Part shown: piece after piece, positions 50,343-60,195 of the stretch
Numbering within the stretch: the stretch's first letter is position 1
Layout: every line of letters begins with the position of its first letter
DNA from: Rostratula benghalensis
Taxonomy: Eukaryota; Chordata; Aves; Charadriiformes; Rostratulidae
Assembly (NCBI GenBank): GCA_013399305.1
Contig: VXAI01000013.1
Span: forward strand, 293,807 to 357,806
DNA: 64,000 bases
Direction: 5' to 3'
The notes under the pieces: model-generated
Database searches by the model: none
Told to the model about the DNA's origin: nothing
The model's input: only the letters and a program-made list of their open reading frames with translations
Translations under genes and position numbers: made by a program

Positions 50343-51990
50343 TCGGAGAATCATAGACTCATTTAAGTTGGAAGAGGCCCTTAAGATCATTGAACCCAAT
50401 CATTAACCTAACACTGCAGTGTCCACCTTTAAACCATGTCCCTAAGCACCACATTTATGCACCATTTAAATACCTCCAGGGGTGATGACTCAACCACTTC
50501 TCTGGGCAGTCTGTTCCAATGCTCTGCTCAATAACTGATTTGGTGTGGAAATTTTTCCTAATATACAGTCTATACCTCCCCTAGTGCAACTTCTCTGGAC
50601 CTTGAGCTTATCCACATATGTTTTGTGTAGTATTCCAGGTGTGACCTGACAAGAGCTGAGCAGAGGGGTATAATTTTTGCCAGTGCTGCTCTTGGTGATG
50701 CAACTCAGCATCCTGTCAGCTTTCTTTGCCACAGCAGCACACTGTTCACTCATATGGATCTTGCCAGACCCCCAGGTCCCTTTCCACAGAGCTGCTTCCT
50801 AGACAGATAGACCCCAGCCTGTGCTGCACTCCTGAATTATGTTTTCCCAGGTGCAAAACCTTGCATATGTCCTTATTGAAATTCATAAGGTTCTTGTTAG
50901 TCCTCTTTTCCAACATATCCCGGTCTTCCTGCAGGGTGGCTCTCTCTTCTGAAGTGTCCATTTCCCCAATCAGTTTTTCATTGTCAGCAAATATCACCAG
51001 GGTACCATCATTCAGATCACCTATGAAGACATTAAGCAATGTGGAGCCCGATATCTAACCCTGGGTGACCCCACTTGTGATAGGTTGCCAGTTTGAAAAG
51101 GAGTTATTTACCACCACCCTCTGGGTTGGGGCTTTTAAGCCAGTCAGCCACCCATGAAACAGATCACTTGTCTAGAATGTAGCACAACACTTTCTCTTGG
51201 AGGAGGCTGCTAAGAACCTTTTCAGAAGCCTCGGAGAAATCCAGGTAGATAGAGCCCACTGCTTACCCCATGTCAACCAAGCAATTTACTTTGTCACAGA
51301 AGGTGATTAGTTTTGTCAAGTATAATTTGTCCTTGTTGAATCTGTGATGGTTTTTCCCAATCACGTGCTTAATTTCACTTGTGATATTCCTCCGGAGAAT
51401 TCATTCCATAATTTCCCCAGGTATTAATGACCAATGGGGGTAACATTAGCCTTCTTCCAGTTTTTTTCGGATGTCTCTCAATCTCCATGACTTCTCAAAG
51501 GTTATGGAGAGTGGCTTCGCAATGATATCAGCCAGCTCTCTTTATACCCCTTTGGTGAATAACATCAGGGTCCATCAATTTCTAAGGGTCAAGTTCCTGT
51601 AACAGTTTACATACTAACTCTTTCTTCACTGATGATAGGTCTGTGTTTGAATTAACTTGGATTTTTGCTCTGAAAGCCTGGGGCCAAACAGTGTTGCTAA
51701 AGACAAAGGTGAATAAAGTGTTAGGACTGCTGCCTTTTCAGCATTGGCAATGACTAACTCACCTCTCCAGTTTAACAGTGGACCAATATTTCCCCTCTCT
51801 TTCTGTTTGTAGTTTGAGTACCCCAAGAACCCTTTCTTGTACTTTTTGACATCTCTAGCCATACTCTGGGTATACTGGTTTTGGGCTTTCACGAGAGTGT
51901 TCTTGAAGAACTCCCAGCACTTGCTGGTTCTTTTATCTGGCATGGAAGCTTCCCACAGAATCTGTCCCAGCTGAACTCTGAGAGAGCTGG
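50343..51990 (-). pseudogene. 5'-truncated, decayed CR1 LINE with reverse transcriptase remnants
   Basis: Sense on the minus strand. The 3' end is at 50343, where the plus strand begins with gaatcatagactcatttaag and ttggaagaggcccttaagat, the reverse complement of a CR1 tail. Reading the minus strand 5' to 3': a frame at 51943-51626 contains ARDVKKYKKGFLGY and GNIGPLLN, matching the CR1 segment upstream of the reverse transcriptase core; then a broken RT core; then a frame at 51039-50746 with FIGDLNDGT, FADNEKL and VLHLGKHN, the RT palm and thumb region; then 50753-50490 with CAAVAKKADRMLSCI. The catalytic F-A-D-D motif reads F-A-D-N here, so the second metal-binding aspartate is lost. Frameshifts and stops separate the pieces, so it cannot encode an active enzyme. 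About 1.65 kb remains; full-length CR1 is about 4.5 kb. The 5' limit near 51990 is approximate. Confidence 0.93.
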
Positions 51991-52599
51991 TTTTCTTCTA
52001 AAATCTAACATCTAAGATCACAAGTAAAAACCTAAAGTCAGTAACATTACTTTTCCATAAAAATGAACTTAGAAACCCTACTTTAGATGGCCTGTGTGGA
52101 TGAAATATCTCAGACAAAACCATATGTACAGGAACTTAAAAAAAAATCCCACAAAATGTATACAAGAAATTCCAAGGCTTCTATGAAACTAACTAAAAGT
52201 ACTAAAAGATATCATACATGTATCCTGTGAGTAATATATTCAATGAGACGTGTAGGAGGGTAGCAAACATGGTGTTTCTTTTTCTAAAAGTTTCATGTAA
52301 TATTAAAAGAATACAAGTTTCTTTAGCAGGCAAATTATTCAAAGTAATGTAATGGTGTTACAAACCCTGTTATTTCCTAGGAGAAATTCAAGCCTCTGGG
52401 AATGCAGCGAAAGATCATGTAGGCAGGTGAGTGGACGGTTACAAGACATTTAGATTTCTATAAAGCTTTTAGGGATGTCTTTTGCCTAAACTTCTTTAAG
52501 TAACTGAGCTGTTATGCAATAAAGGGGTAAGTTTGATTGTGGCTAGATAAGGGAGTAAAAGGTTATGAACATTCAGTGTGGACTGTGATTATACATAAA
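51991..52599. other. unique sequence between CR1 copies
   Basis: AT-rich, no gene and no recognised repeat. Separates the minus-strand CR1 from the plus-strand CR1 pair. Confidence 0.5.
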
Positions 52600-53090
52600 G
52601 AAGTGTGGCCAGCAGGTGGAGAGAGCTGACTCTGCCCCTGTACTCTGCTCTCATGAGACTCCACACAGACAACATCTTTCATCTCTGGGGCCCCCAACAT
52701 AAGGACACAGACCCATTGGAGCGAGTCCAAAGAAGGGCCTTGAAGTTGATCAGAGGATTAGAGCGCCTCTCCTACAGAGACAGGCTGCGAGAGTTGGGTT
52801 TGTTCAGCCTGGAGAAGAGAAGGCTCTGGGGAGACATTATAGCAGCTATACCATAAGGTATCTGAAGGGGGCTTACAAGAAAGCTGGAGAGAGACTTATT
52901 ACAAGGGTATGTAGTGATAGAATGAAAGCTAATGGCTTCAAACTGAAAAGGGTAGACTTAGATTAGATACCATGAACAATTTTTTTGTTATGAGGGTGGT
53001 GAGGTATGGGAACAAGTTGTCCACAGAAATGGTTGATGCCACATCCTTGAGTTGTTCAAAGAAAGGTTAGATAGGGCTTTGAGCAACCTG
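52600..53090 (+). mobile_element. CR1 LINE, left part, interrupted by a younger CR1
   Basis: Sense on plus. A frame at 52605-52856 reads [56 protein letters not shown] in pieces, which is the C-terminal end of the CR1 reverse transcriptase ORF. The 3' UTR follows, up to gggctttgagcaacctg at 53090. There the sequence jumps back to an earlier CR1 position (the element at 53091-53457) and resumes at 53459 with ctgatctaatgggaggtgtc, exactly the continuation expected. The copy is 5'-truncated at about 52600. Confidence 0.92.
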
Positions 53091-53457
53091 AGGGGGGATC
53101 TGATCAACACCTATAAATACTTAAAGGATGGGTGTCAAGAGGAAGGGGCCAATCTTTTTTTCAGTGGTGCCCCGTGAGAAGACAAGAGGAAATGGACTCA
53201 AACTTGTACGTAAGAAATTCCATCTAAACACGAGGATGAGCTTCACTTTGTGAAGATCAGTGGCAGAGCACTGGAACGGCCTGCCGAAAGAGGTGGTTGA
53301 GTCTCTGTCTCTGGAGATGTTCAAAACCCGCCTGGACAAGTACCTGTGCAACCCGCTCAACAGGACATGCTCTAGCTTTGACAGGGAGGTAGGACTAGAT
53401 GATCTCCAGAGGTCCTTTCCAATCCCATATCATTCTGTGATTATATGATTCTGTGAA
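53091..53457 (+). mobile_element. CR1 LINE nested inside an older CR1
   Basis: Begins ggggggatctgatcaacacc (the GDLINTYKYLK segment of the ORF end). It includes a frame with AEHWNGLPKEVVESLSLEMFK (53260 on) and ends with cctttccaatcccatatcat and the 8-mer tail attctgtgattatatgattctgtg. It splits the CR1 at 52600-53550 after gagcaacctg. The bases ctg(a) occur on both sides of the insert, compatible with a 3-4 bp target duplication or microhomology. Being nested, it is younger than its host copy. It belongs to a different 3'-end subfamily from the host. Confidence 0.9.
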
Positions 53458-53458
53458 G

Positions 53459-53550
53459 CTGATCTAATGGGAGGTGTCCTAGTCTGCAGCAGTGGGGTTA
53501 GAACTTGATGATCACTTCCAACCTAAACCATTTTATGATTCGATGATTAT
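53459..53550 (+). mobile_element. CR1 LINE, right part of the interrupted copy
   Basis: Resumes the element at 52600-53090 with ctgatctaatgggaggtgtc, then gttagaacttgatgatcact and tccaacctaaaccattttat, ending in degenerate 8-mers (gattcgatgattatt). Confidence 0.9.
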
Positions 53551-53741
53551 TACATGTCTGTAACAACCTCATTGTTATAAAGAAGCCAAGGGCTTCCATG
53601 AGCACATAGTTTATGGAAGGGAGGTGGTATTTAATTAATCAGGCAGCAATTTAAAAATGAGCAATTGATGAGTCTTTTTCTCCCAATACCTAATTCAGTT
53701 GTAGGACTTTCACTGAAGAAAACTGTGAAGCTGAGCTTTAA

Positions 53742-54232
53742 CACAGAATCACAGACTATCAGGGATTCGAAGGGACCTTGAAAGATCATCTAGTCCAATC
53801 CCCCTGCCAGAGCAGGATCACCTAGATCAGGCCACACAGGAACGCGTCCAGACGGGTTTTGAACTTCTCCAGAGAAGGAGACTCCACAACCTCTCTGGGC
53901 AGCCCGTTCCAGTGTTCTGTCACCCTCACCGTGAAGAAGTTTATCCTCATATTTAAGTGGAACCTCTTGTGTTCCAACTTGTACCCATTGCCCCTTGTCC
54001 TATCATAGGCCATTGCTGAGAAGAGCCTGGCTCCATCCTCCTGACACTCACCCTTTACATATTTATAAACATTAATGAGGTCACCCCTCACTCTCTTCTT
54101 CTCCAAGCTAAAGAGACTCAACTCCCTCAGCCTTTCCTCATACGGGAGATGCTCCACTCCCTTCATCATCTTTGTGGTTCTACACTGGACTCTCTCAAGC
54201 AGTTCCCTGTCCCTCTGGAACTGCACAGAGAA
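53742..54232 (-). pseudogene. 5'-truncated CR1 LINE with an open ORF end
   Basis: Sense on minus. The plus strand starts with acagaatcacagactatcag, the reverse complement of the CR1 tail, and continues with ctagtccaatccccctgcca. The minus-strand frame from 54313 to 53822 is open across the whole CR1 part, with [60 protein letters not shown] and [28 protein letters not shown] in order: the C-terminal part of the CR1 reverse transcriptase protein. The first 25 or so codons of that frame are host sequence. Being uninterrupted over about 130 codons, it is among the least decayed CR1 copies here. The 5' break is near 54220-54232. Confidence 0.93.
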
Positions 54233-54834
54233 CTTAACAGAGAACTGTAATGGAGTAACAAATGCACAGAGGTTCTTTCCAAAAACTGTTGTTAAGATGT
54301 AGTGCAAATGCAAGCTCTGGTTCAGAAAATCCCTAGGCTTCTGGCTGTTGGAAGGTGGGAGGGTATACCCATAGGGATGACATACTGTGTTACATAATTC
54401 TTAGAACCTCTCCTTTGATATCTGCCACTGGACACTGAGAAAAATACTGCTGATCTCACCCACTATAACAAATCCTAAAGAGTGATAAACCATTCCAGAT
54501 GCTATATTGCTCATTCTGAAGTAAATTACAGATCATTCATGGACATCAGTAGGGTTGTTAGCATATATTTATGTATTTACTTTAGAAAAAAACAAAACTA
54601 ATTTAAAATATTGACATGTGGAGGGTACATTACTTCTGTGGCCATGCTGAAAAAACATTTGGAGCATCTACAAACCCTGACTGAGAAGAAGTCCAAAGAC
54701 CTCTGTGGATGTTATTCCTATCAGAAATGTGATAGGAATGTATATGACAGAGAAATTAATGTCCTAATCCAAACAACCTTGGCTAAAAACGATCCATCAG
54801 TCTCAGTTATACAGCAGGACTGCTAACTTCCTGC

Positions 54835-54899
54835 TTTGGTGTTTTGTTTTTGTGTTTTGCTGTTTGGTTGCTTTGTGGTTTTGGTTTGTTTTTTTTTTT
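54835..54899 (+). repeat. T/G-rich low-complexity tract ending in poly-T
   Basis: ttggtgttttgtttttgtg, then ggttttggtttg and a T run. Confidence 0.8.
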
Positions 54900-57273
54900 A
54901 AATAAAGAGTGGGACTCAACTGTTTCTCTGTGGTGAAACACCAATTAGTTTCAGTTATGACTTGATTGAGTAAGCCTGGCAATTGACCCTAAACCAGGAT
55001 TATATTTCAAGCCCATTCTTTACAGTATCTTTATTAGTGTTTATTGTGACTTCATTTTATTTCATAACATGTTGTATGACCTTTCCAACTAGCAATGATG
55101 ACATTTTCCAAGTAATTTAACATGAGCATTTTCATGCATTTTTAGGAGAACACTAATGAACACAGACATTCTATTTTTGTTAGGAATGCACAATGAAAGT
55201 AGTACTTATAGAAAAAAGTAAAGCATCAAAAAAAACTCCCGAACAGTTGGTTTAGTTAGGTATCCCTATCAGGATTTTCAGATTTATATTTTATGCATTT
55301 TTTGACATTTCATATGTATTTTACCTTCAGTTTAAACTTAATATTCCAGTGTTGGACATCTTGTGTCAGCCAACCTGGTTTTTCAGCTTCTTGGGTTTTG
55401 TCACTGTCGGAAAATTGCCCATGGTTGTCCAATCACACTGCCTTGGTAACATTCTGGCTGTAGAAACACAAGGTGCATCTGCATCTACTGTTTCTGCCTA
55501 TTTTCACTAGTATCAGCCTTACCTGTCTGATCTAAGTGGTCTATATTGTTCTCATAACATATTGAAATGTCATTATATTCAGCCTGCTCATTTGGCAGGT
55601 GATCTTTTGGTAAGAAACTCAAACTATTTTCTGTATACAGTATTTGTTACCTAATATCTAAATGCAGAATAGTTCTCTTTTGATTAACCAATGTGTTCTT
55701 GATTGGTTTCTAGATCTAGGTAATACCCATGGTTTCATTTTTCCGCAGGAAAAGTCTGGATTGCCCCAAAAATAGTTCCAGGGATGTTCCTATATGCAAG
55801 CAAACTGCCTAGGCTGTAAATACGACCTGGTATCTGCTCTCAGAGAAGATTCTGTGTGTCCACTGAAATGTGACCTTGAGCTCTTTGTCACATTTTTCAT
55901 ACATATTGAGATTGCCAATGGCCTGATCAAATGAGCAACTGTATTACTATTTTTCAGATTTAAAAGTCTGTCTGTAAGGCACATTACAGTTTTGTTGCTT
56001 GCAGGACACTTCCACTGGATGATAACTGCAAAGTTGGGACCTTTGACAGTGCCATCACATTAAAAATAGCTCAGAAGGCGCATGGATTTAATCTATCTTC
56101 TTCTTGCACTGGAAGCACTGATACAATGGCAGTTTGATCGTACCTCCGCAGAATAAACATAAAGTTTGAGAAGCATAAAGGTAATATACCTATATGGGCT
56201 ATTATATATACAAGTGTTATTAAAATCTATCGTTGGAAGGTTTAGCCTGATGTGCAAAAAAAAAAAGATGTGCCACAAAAGATGTGCCAACCCTCAAATT
56301 TGATAAACAGAGATTGCAGTAGCAATTGCTAGAGCATGTTGACTGAAGGTCCTTCTATCTCAGTCCTGATCTGTGTGCAGTGCCTCTATCTAACATTTCT
56401 GGACGGCATTTTCATTTCTACCTTTCTTTCAGTCAGAGTAGAAATGAAGCTTTGCCAATCATAAGAACTCAGAACGAGTTACATTACAGACAAATTACAA
56501 ATATCAGTAAGAGAGTAAGACTATGCATTTGTATTATGGTTCCATGAGAGAAAATGTTGTCTGGTGTACCATACTTTTAAAGTACCTTAGAATGCTTAGT
56601 ATTTTTTATTAGACTGCATATGCTGTCTAAGGAGATGGAAGGATTGAAAGTCATATAAATTATACAAACCTCTGAGGAAGACTTTAAAATTACAAACTAC
56701 AGTGCATTTTTGTAATGGTCAGCTGTCGTCTCTTATAATCATTTAGTAACTACTGGGCTGAAAGTATGAAAAGTATGAAAATGGAAAGCAGTTATGAAGT
56801 AAGATCCAGGAAAGAAATACGACTGAGTAAATATCAGGTTAGTGAAAATATACTCTGGATCACTCATCATATTTAGATTCTACTTTGGTTTCAGTGTACA
56901 GTTCTTTCTAGTTTGTAGAAGGATAAGGACAAAGATGGTAGTGTTCCATGTTGCTGCAGAGTATGAGAAAAAACTTCAGTGACAAAAACAGTGCCAAAAA
57001 GAGCAACATGTAACATCACCTCATCCCCAATTAGTATTACCGGAAAACTTCTCCATAAAGATGGTGGTTTTCTGTTGAACTCTATCTCTTTCATATCTAG
57101 CTTTTTCATGTAATGAACATTAATCATAAGCACGGTACTGCAAAAAGCTAAACCTAATTTAGCATGACACTCATTGTAAACATGAGTATCAATGAGGATT
57201 TGGAGAGAAGTGTAACTAACAAAATTAAAAATGGGCATTCAATTCCAATTTAGTCTGGATTTCTATTTAAGCT

Positions 57274-57310
57274 AAAAAAAAACAAAACAAAAACAAAAAC
57301 AAAAAAACCC
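57274..57310 (-). repeat. A-rich tract with C interruptions
   Basis: CAAAA and CAAAAA units ending in aaaaaaacccc. Confidence 0.8.
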
Positions 57311-57761
57311 CATAATACCATAGTAAGAAAGCTTAACTAGTTCCCCAGATGACTAATTCATTATAGGAATTTGACTCCTTGTGGGAATCTGGCCCAGTGC
57401 TCTGGAAATACTGCAAAGGCTTTCTTTAGGTACAGGTGGTTTTCCATGAGGCCTATCATGCCCAATGTCTTTGCCTACTGTCAGGTAAAACCAGTCTTCA
57501 GTATCTACATACTCCAGTATTTAATTAGCAGGAAGGACATAGGAATTAATGGTCCTTGATGCTACTCAAAAAATCACCTCTTTCAATGATCTTTCTGACA
57601 CAGATGATTCTATTACACCAGCAGAAAATACGTAAGATTTCTACATTTAAGAATTTTTTCTCTTGCTTGCCTCAAGACACAGATGTCTTAACTCTAGTCA
57701 GGCTTGTGGCAGAGCTGTGTCCATATCTTGTGGAGGGCTAGGGGAATTTGATACTGCCTAA

Positions 57762-57840
57762 CTATAGAATCATGTGATAGTTGAAATTGGATTGACTTTG
57801 GAAGAGATTTCTTAAGGCCAGCTGGTAACAGCATTCTTCC
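57762..57840 (-). mobile_element. possible highly decayed CR1 3' end
   Basis: The plus strand reads tatagaatcatgtgatagtt, gaaattggattg, ctttggaagagatttcttaa and ggccagctgg, which can be aligned with gaps to the reverse complement of a CR1 tail (gaatcatagaat.gtt..ttggaagg.acc). No flanking CR1 body is clear, so this is tentative. Confidence 0.4.
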
Positions 57841-58551
57841 CTCTGCCCTCCCCTCTAAAACAAAGGCCAACACCACCATGTTCATAGTTCATTGGGGCCA
57901 CAGTGCCCACTTCATAGATAGTCTGCGTCTTAGAGAATTTCTTATTTAGTTCCCTCCTCAAGCTGGAGATTACTCTTTTTCAGCTAAATGCCATATCAAC
58001 TTGCTTTTTTGAGTTCTGCCACATACTGAATAAATGTAATCAGTGAAATGAACACTGTTTGAAATTTTTCCTCAATGATTCGTTGCATTTATTGGTTTAT
58101 AAAATCCAGCATGATGATGAACAACGATCATACATTCTGCTTCCTAAAGAGACTAGTAACAAAAGCAAGAAGCAGGGAAAAATAAAAACAGTGCTGGTTT
58201 CTTTGAAAAGTTCCATGGTAGACCTTATTTATTGAAAGCTGATTGTGACTCCCAAGCCTCCAATCATAACAACACAAGTCCCTTTCTGAAGAAACTGACA
58301 TAAACAACAAGCTGTGTGACTATTTCAGAAAGTCATGGTGACATTGTTATTCAGCATGCCCAAATGCTGTCAAACACTCCAAAGGAAATAAATTCTTCTA
58401 CAGCATAATCCCTAAGTGATAAAGATTTATTCATATTTCACATTCAGTGATCTTTAATTAGAACTATTTGGGTGTTAATGATGCATAGTAGTAAAACAAA
58501 CGAATGCTTAAACCTCTGTGATAATCATGCATTACTCAAGTAAGTAGATAA

Positions 58552-58630
58552 TAAAAAAAAGACCCAAACCTCCCTAAACCCCAAATACAAAATCCACAAA
58601 CATAATAAAACTATCTCAAACCCCAAAAAT
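58552..58630 (-). repeat. A/C-rich low-complexity stretch (T/G-rich on minus strand)
   Basis: A run, then cccaaacctccctaaacccc and further A/C sequence with a few T, ending tcaaaccccaaaa. More degraded than the other tracts. Confidence 0.6.
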
Positions 58631-58791
58631 CTATATAGCAACGTAATAGCCATTTAATATGGTAGTATAATTAGAGCAAATAGGCATATTTTCTACTGTG
58701 TAGAACATAAAGCCATTTGATTTGAGTACTAGGTCATTCTTCCTTGTTGCATCCAGTAAGAAGACTCTGTCCTACAGAAGCCCATAGAAAT

Positions 58792-58795
<4 letters not shown>

Positions 58796-58823
<28 letters not shown>

Positions 58824-58840
58824 AAGAGAGACAAAAAAAA
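58796..58840. repeat. poly-A tract
   Basis: About 26 A, then gaaagagagac and more A. No retrogene body recognised on its left. Confidence 0.85.
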
Positions 58841-59742
58841 TCAGCTACCTGACCTAAAATAGGTACCTGAACTGAACCAAATTTCACAGGTGTGTTCAGA
58901 CATAATTTTCCCCTCCATTGCCATTGTTTGGTGGAGTGTGGGTCTGTTCCTCTACAGCAATTCTTATATTCTTATGTGGAGTACTGAAAGAAATTTTATA
59001 AGAGTGACATCTAATGCAGGAAAATAAATTATACGATATCCTGGTATTACAGTGTCATATGCTGATAATGTGAATTGCTACAGAACGTTGTTTACTCCAG
59101 TCCTGCTCCTTCCTCACAAATTTTGCACATGGTATATATTTTATAACAAATTTGCTTTTGTCTGGACAGGCTGTGAATAGCAAATTATCTTCCAGAGAGC
59201 TATGTGTTTTCTTGCCAACGTTGATTCAGGTGAATCCTGAACACTTCTGCAATTCAGACCTGATTCAGTTCAGAGTGCTTTCATAACAATGAAAGTCTTT
59301 GGACTTTAATGAAATTCCATCTCAGCTCATACTTTCTCACAGAGGGAAGAATTAAACCCTTCTAACAGTTTCCTGGATACCATCTGCTTGATGAGATGTG
59401 TAGTCGATTGATAAATGTTCTAGATGAGGACTGAGATGCTGTCAAGAATCTGAGGTCTCGAATGAAGACTTTTTTGAATAAGAGTGAATTCTGTAGTATT
59501 TCTACTGATTAATCAAAAGATGGATATTTTTAAGTTGCTGCAATGCTTTTAAAGTTATTTTTATAGCAGCAAATAAAACTATAACTATAATTGCAACTAA
59601 TCAGATTAGAAATCAGATTAAGTACCTTAATTATTATTATTTATATATATAGAATGGACAACAAAAGAAAATAAGACCAAAACAACTGCAACCAACAACA
59701 CCTGAAAGTTTTAGTCCAAGGTATTTGCCATTGTCATGACTG

Positions 59743-59841
59743 ATTTTATTTGGGTTTTGTTTTGGGGTTTTTTTTTTTGTTTGGGCTGTGTTTTGGTTTG
59801 GTTTTTTGGGGGTTTTTTGTTTGTTTTGGGTTTTTTTTGTT
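59743..59841 (+). repeat. T/G-rich low-complexity tract
   Basis: Contains five or more G runs of three to five (tgggttttg, ttggggttt, tttgggctg, ttttgggggtttt, ttttgggtttt), giving it G-quadruplex potential on the plus strand. It yields incidental frames on both strands. Confidence 0.85.
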
Positions 59842-59970
59842 ACAGACACAATCAAGATCAAACCTCTATTTATTATTTAATACCCTTGGAAGGAGATATA
59901 TATTTCCTAAGACTGTACTCCTGACCTGTGATAGGTATAAAATTATCAACTGAGTATTTTGCTTTGTGTG

Positions 59971-60195
59971 TTAGTACCAAAACAAGCAGTTAATGTTGGG
60001 AATTTTCTGGGCTTTGTACAGTTGATCTAATGCAGATATCCTGATCTTGCTTCCAAAAACAGGCATACGTTCCCCAGTTCTGTCAGTGATCAGACAAGTT
60101 GCTGTCGTATTTGAATCTGCTGGTGTTGACACCATCTTTAGGTCTTTCTCCATGCTACTCTCACTACCGTACTTACGTTCTTCCAGGTTGTCCAT
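59971..60195 (-). CDS. unidentified open frame with coding-like composition (candidate exon)
   Basis: A minus-strand frame of 74 codons, which opens a further nine codons upstream of its ATG before a stop. Its product is hydrophilic and well mixed (MDNLEERKYGSESSMEKDL at the start, ITDRTGERMPVFGSKIRI in the middle), unlike the Phe/Leu/Ser/Lys-rich chance frames elsewhere. The block 60065-60185 retains four or more CpGs in a CpG-poor region. I recognise no family. A consensus-like donor on minus (gaac|gtaagtacgg, near 60178) lies inside the frame, and no strong polypyrimidine acceptor precedes it, so exon limits are unclear. It may be an exon of an unrecognised gene, a fragment of an old element, or chance. 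Confidence 0.2.
   Translation of the reverse strand: MDNLEERKYGSESSMEKDLKMVSTPADSNTTATCLITDRTGERMPVFGSKIRISALDQLYKAQKIPNINCLFWY

Larger units (their letters stand above)
54233..59742. other. AT-rich noncoding stretch
   Basis: No gene recognised. Contains T/G and A/C tracts, a possible CR1 relic at 57.76 kb and a poly-A run at 58.8 kb. The 115-codon minus frame at 56891-57238 matches no family I know and is of a length expected by chance. Confidence 0.5.

Noticed and set aside
58796..58840. Poly-A run as the tail of a processed pseudogene
   Set aside because: The sequence on its left shows no open frame or known transcript, and no target-site duplication was found.
59743..59841. Telomere-like repeat (ciliate-type GGGGTTTT wording)
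   Set aside because: The units are irregular, no vertebrate TTAGGG array is present, and other tracts of the same style occur across the window.
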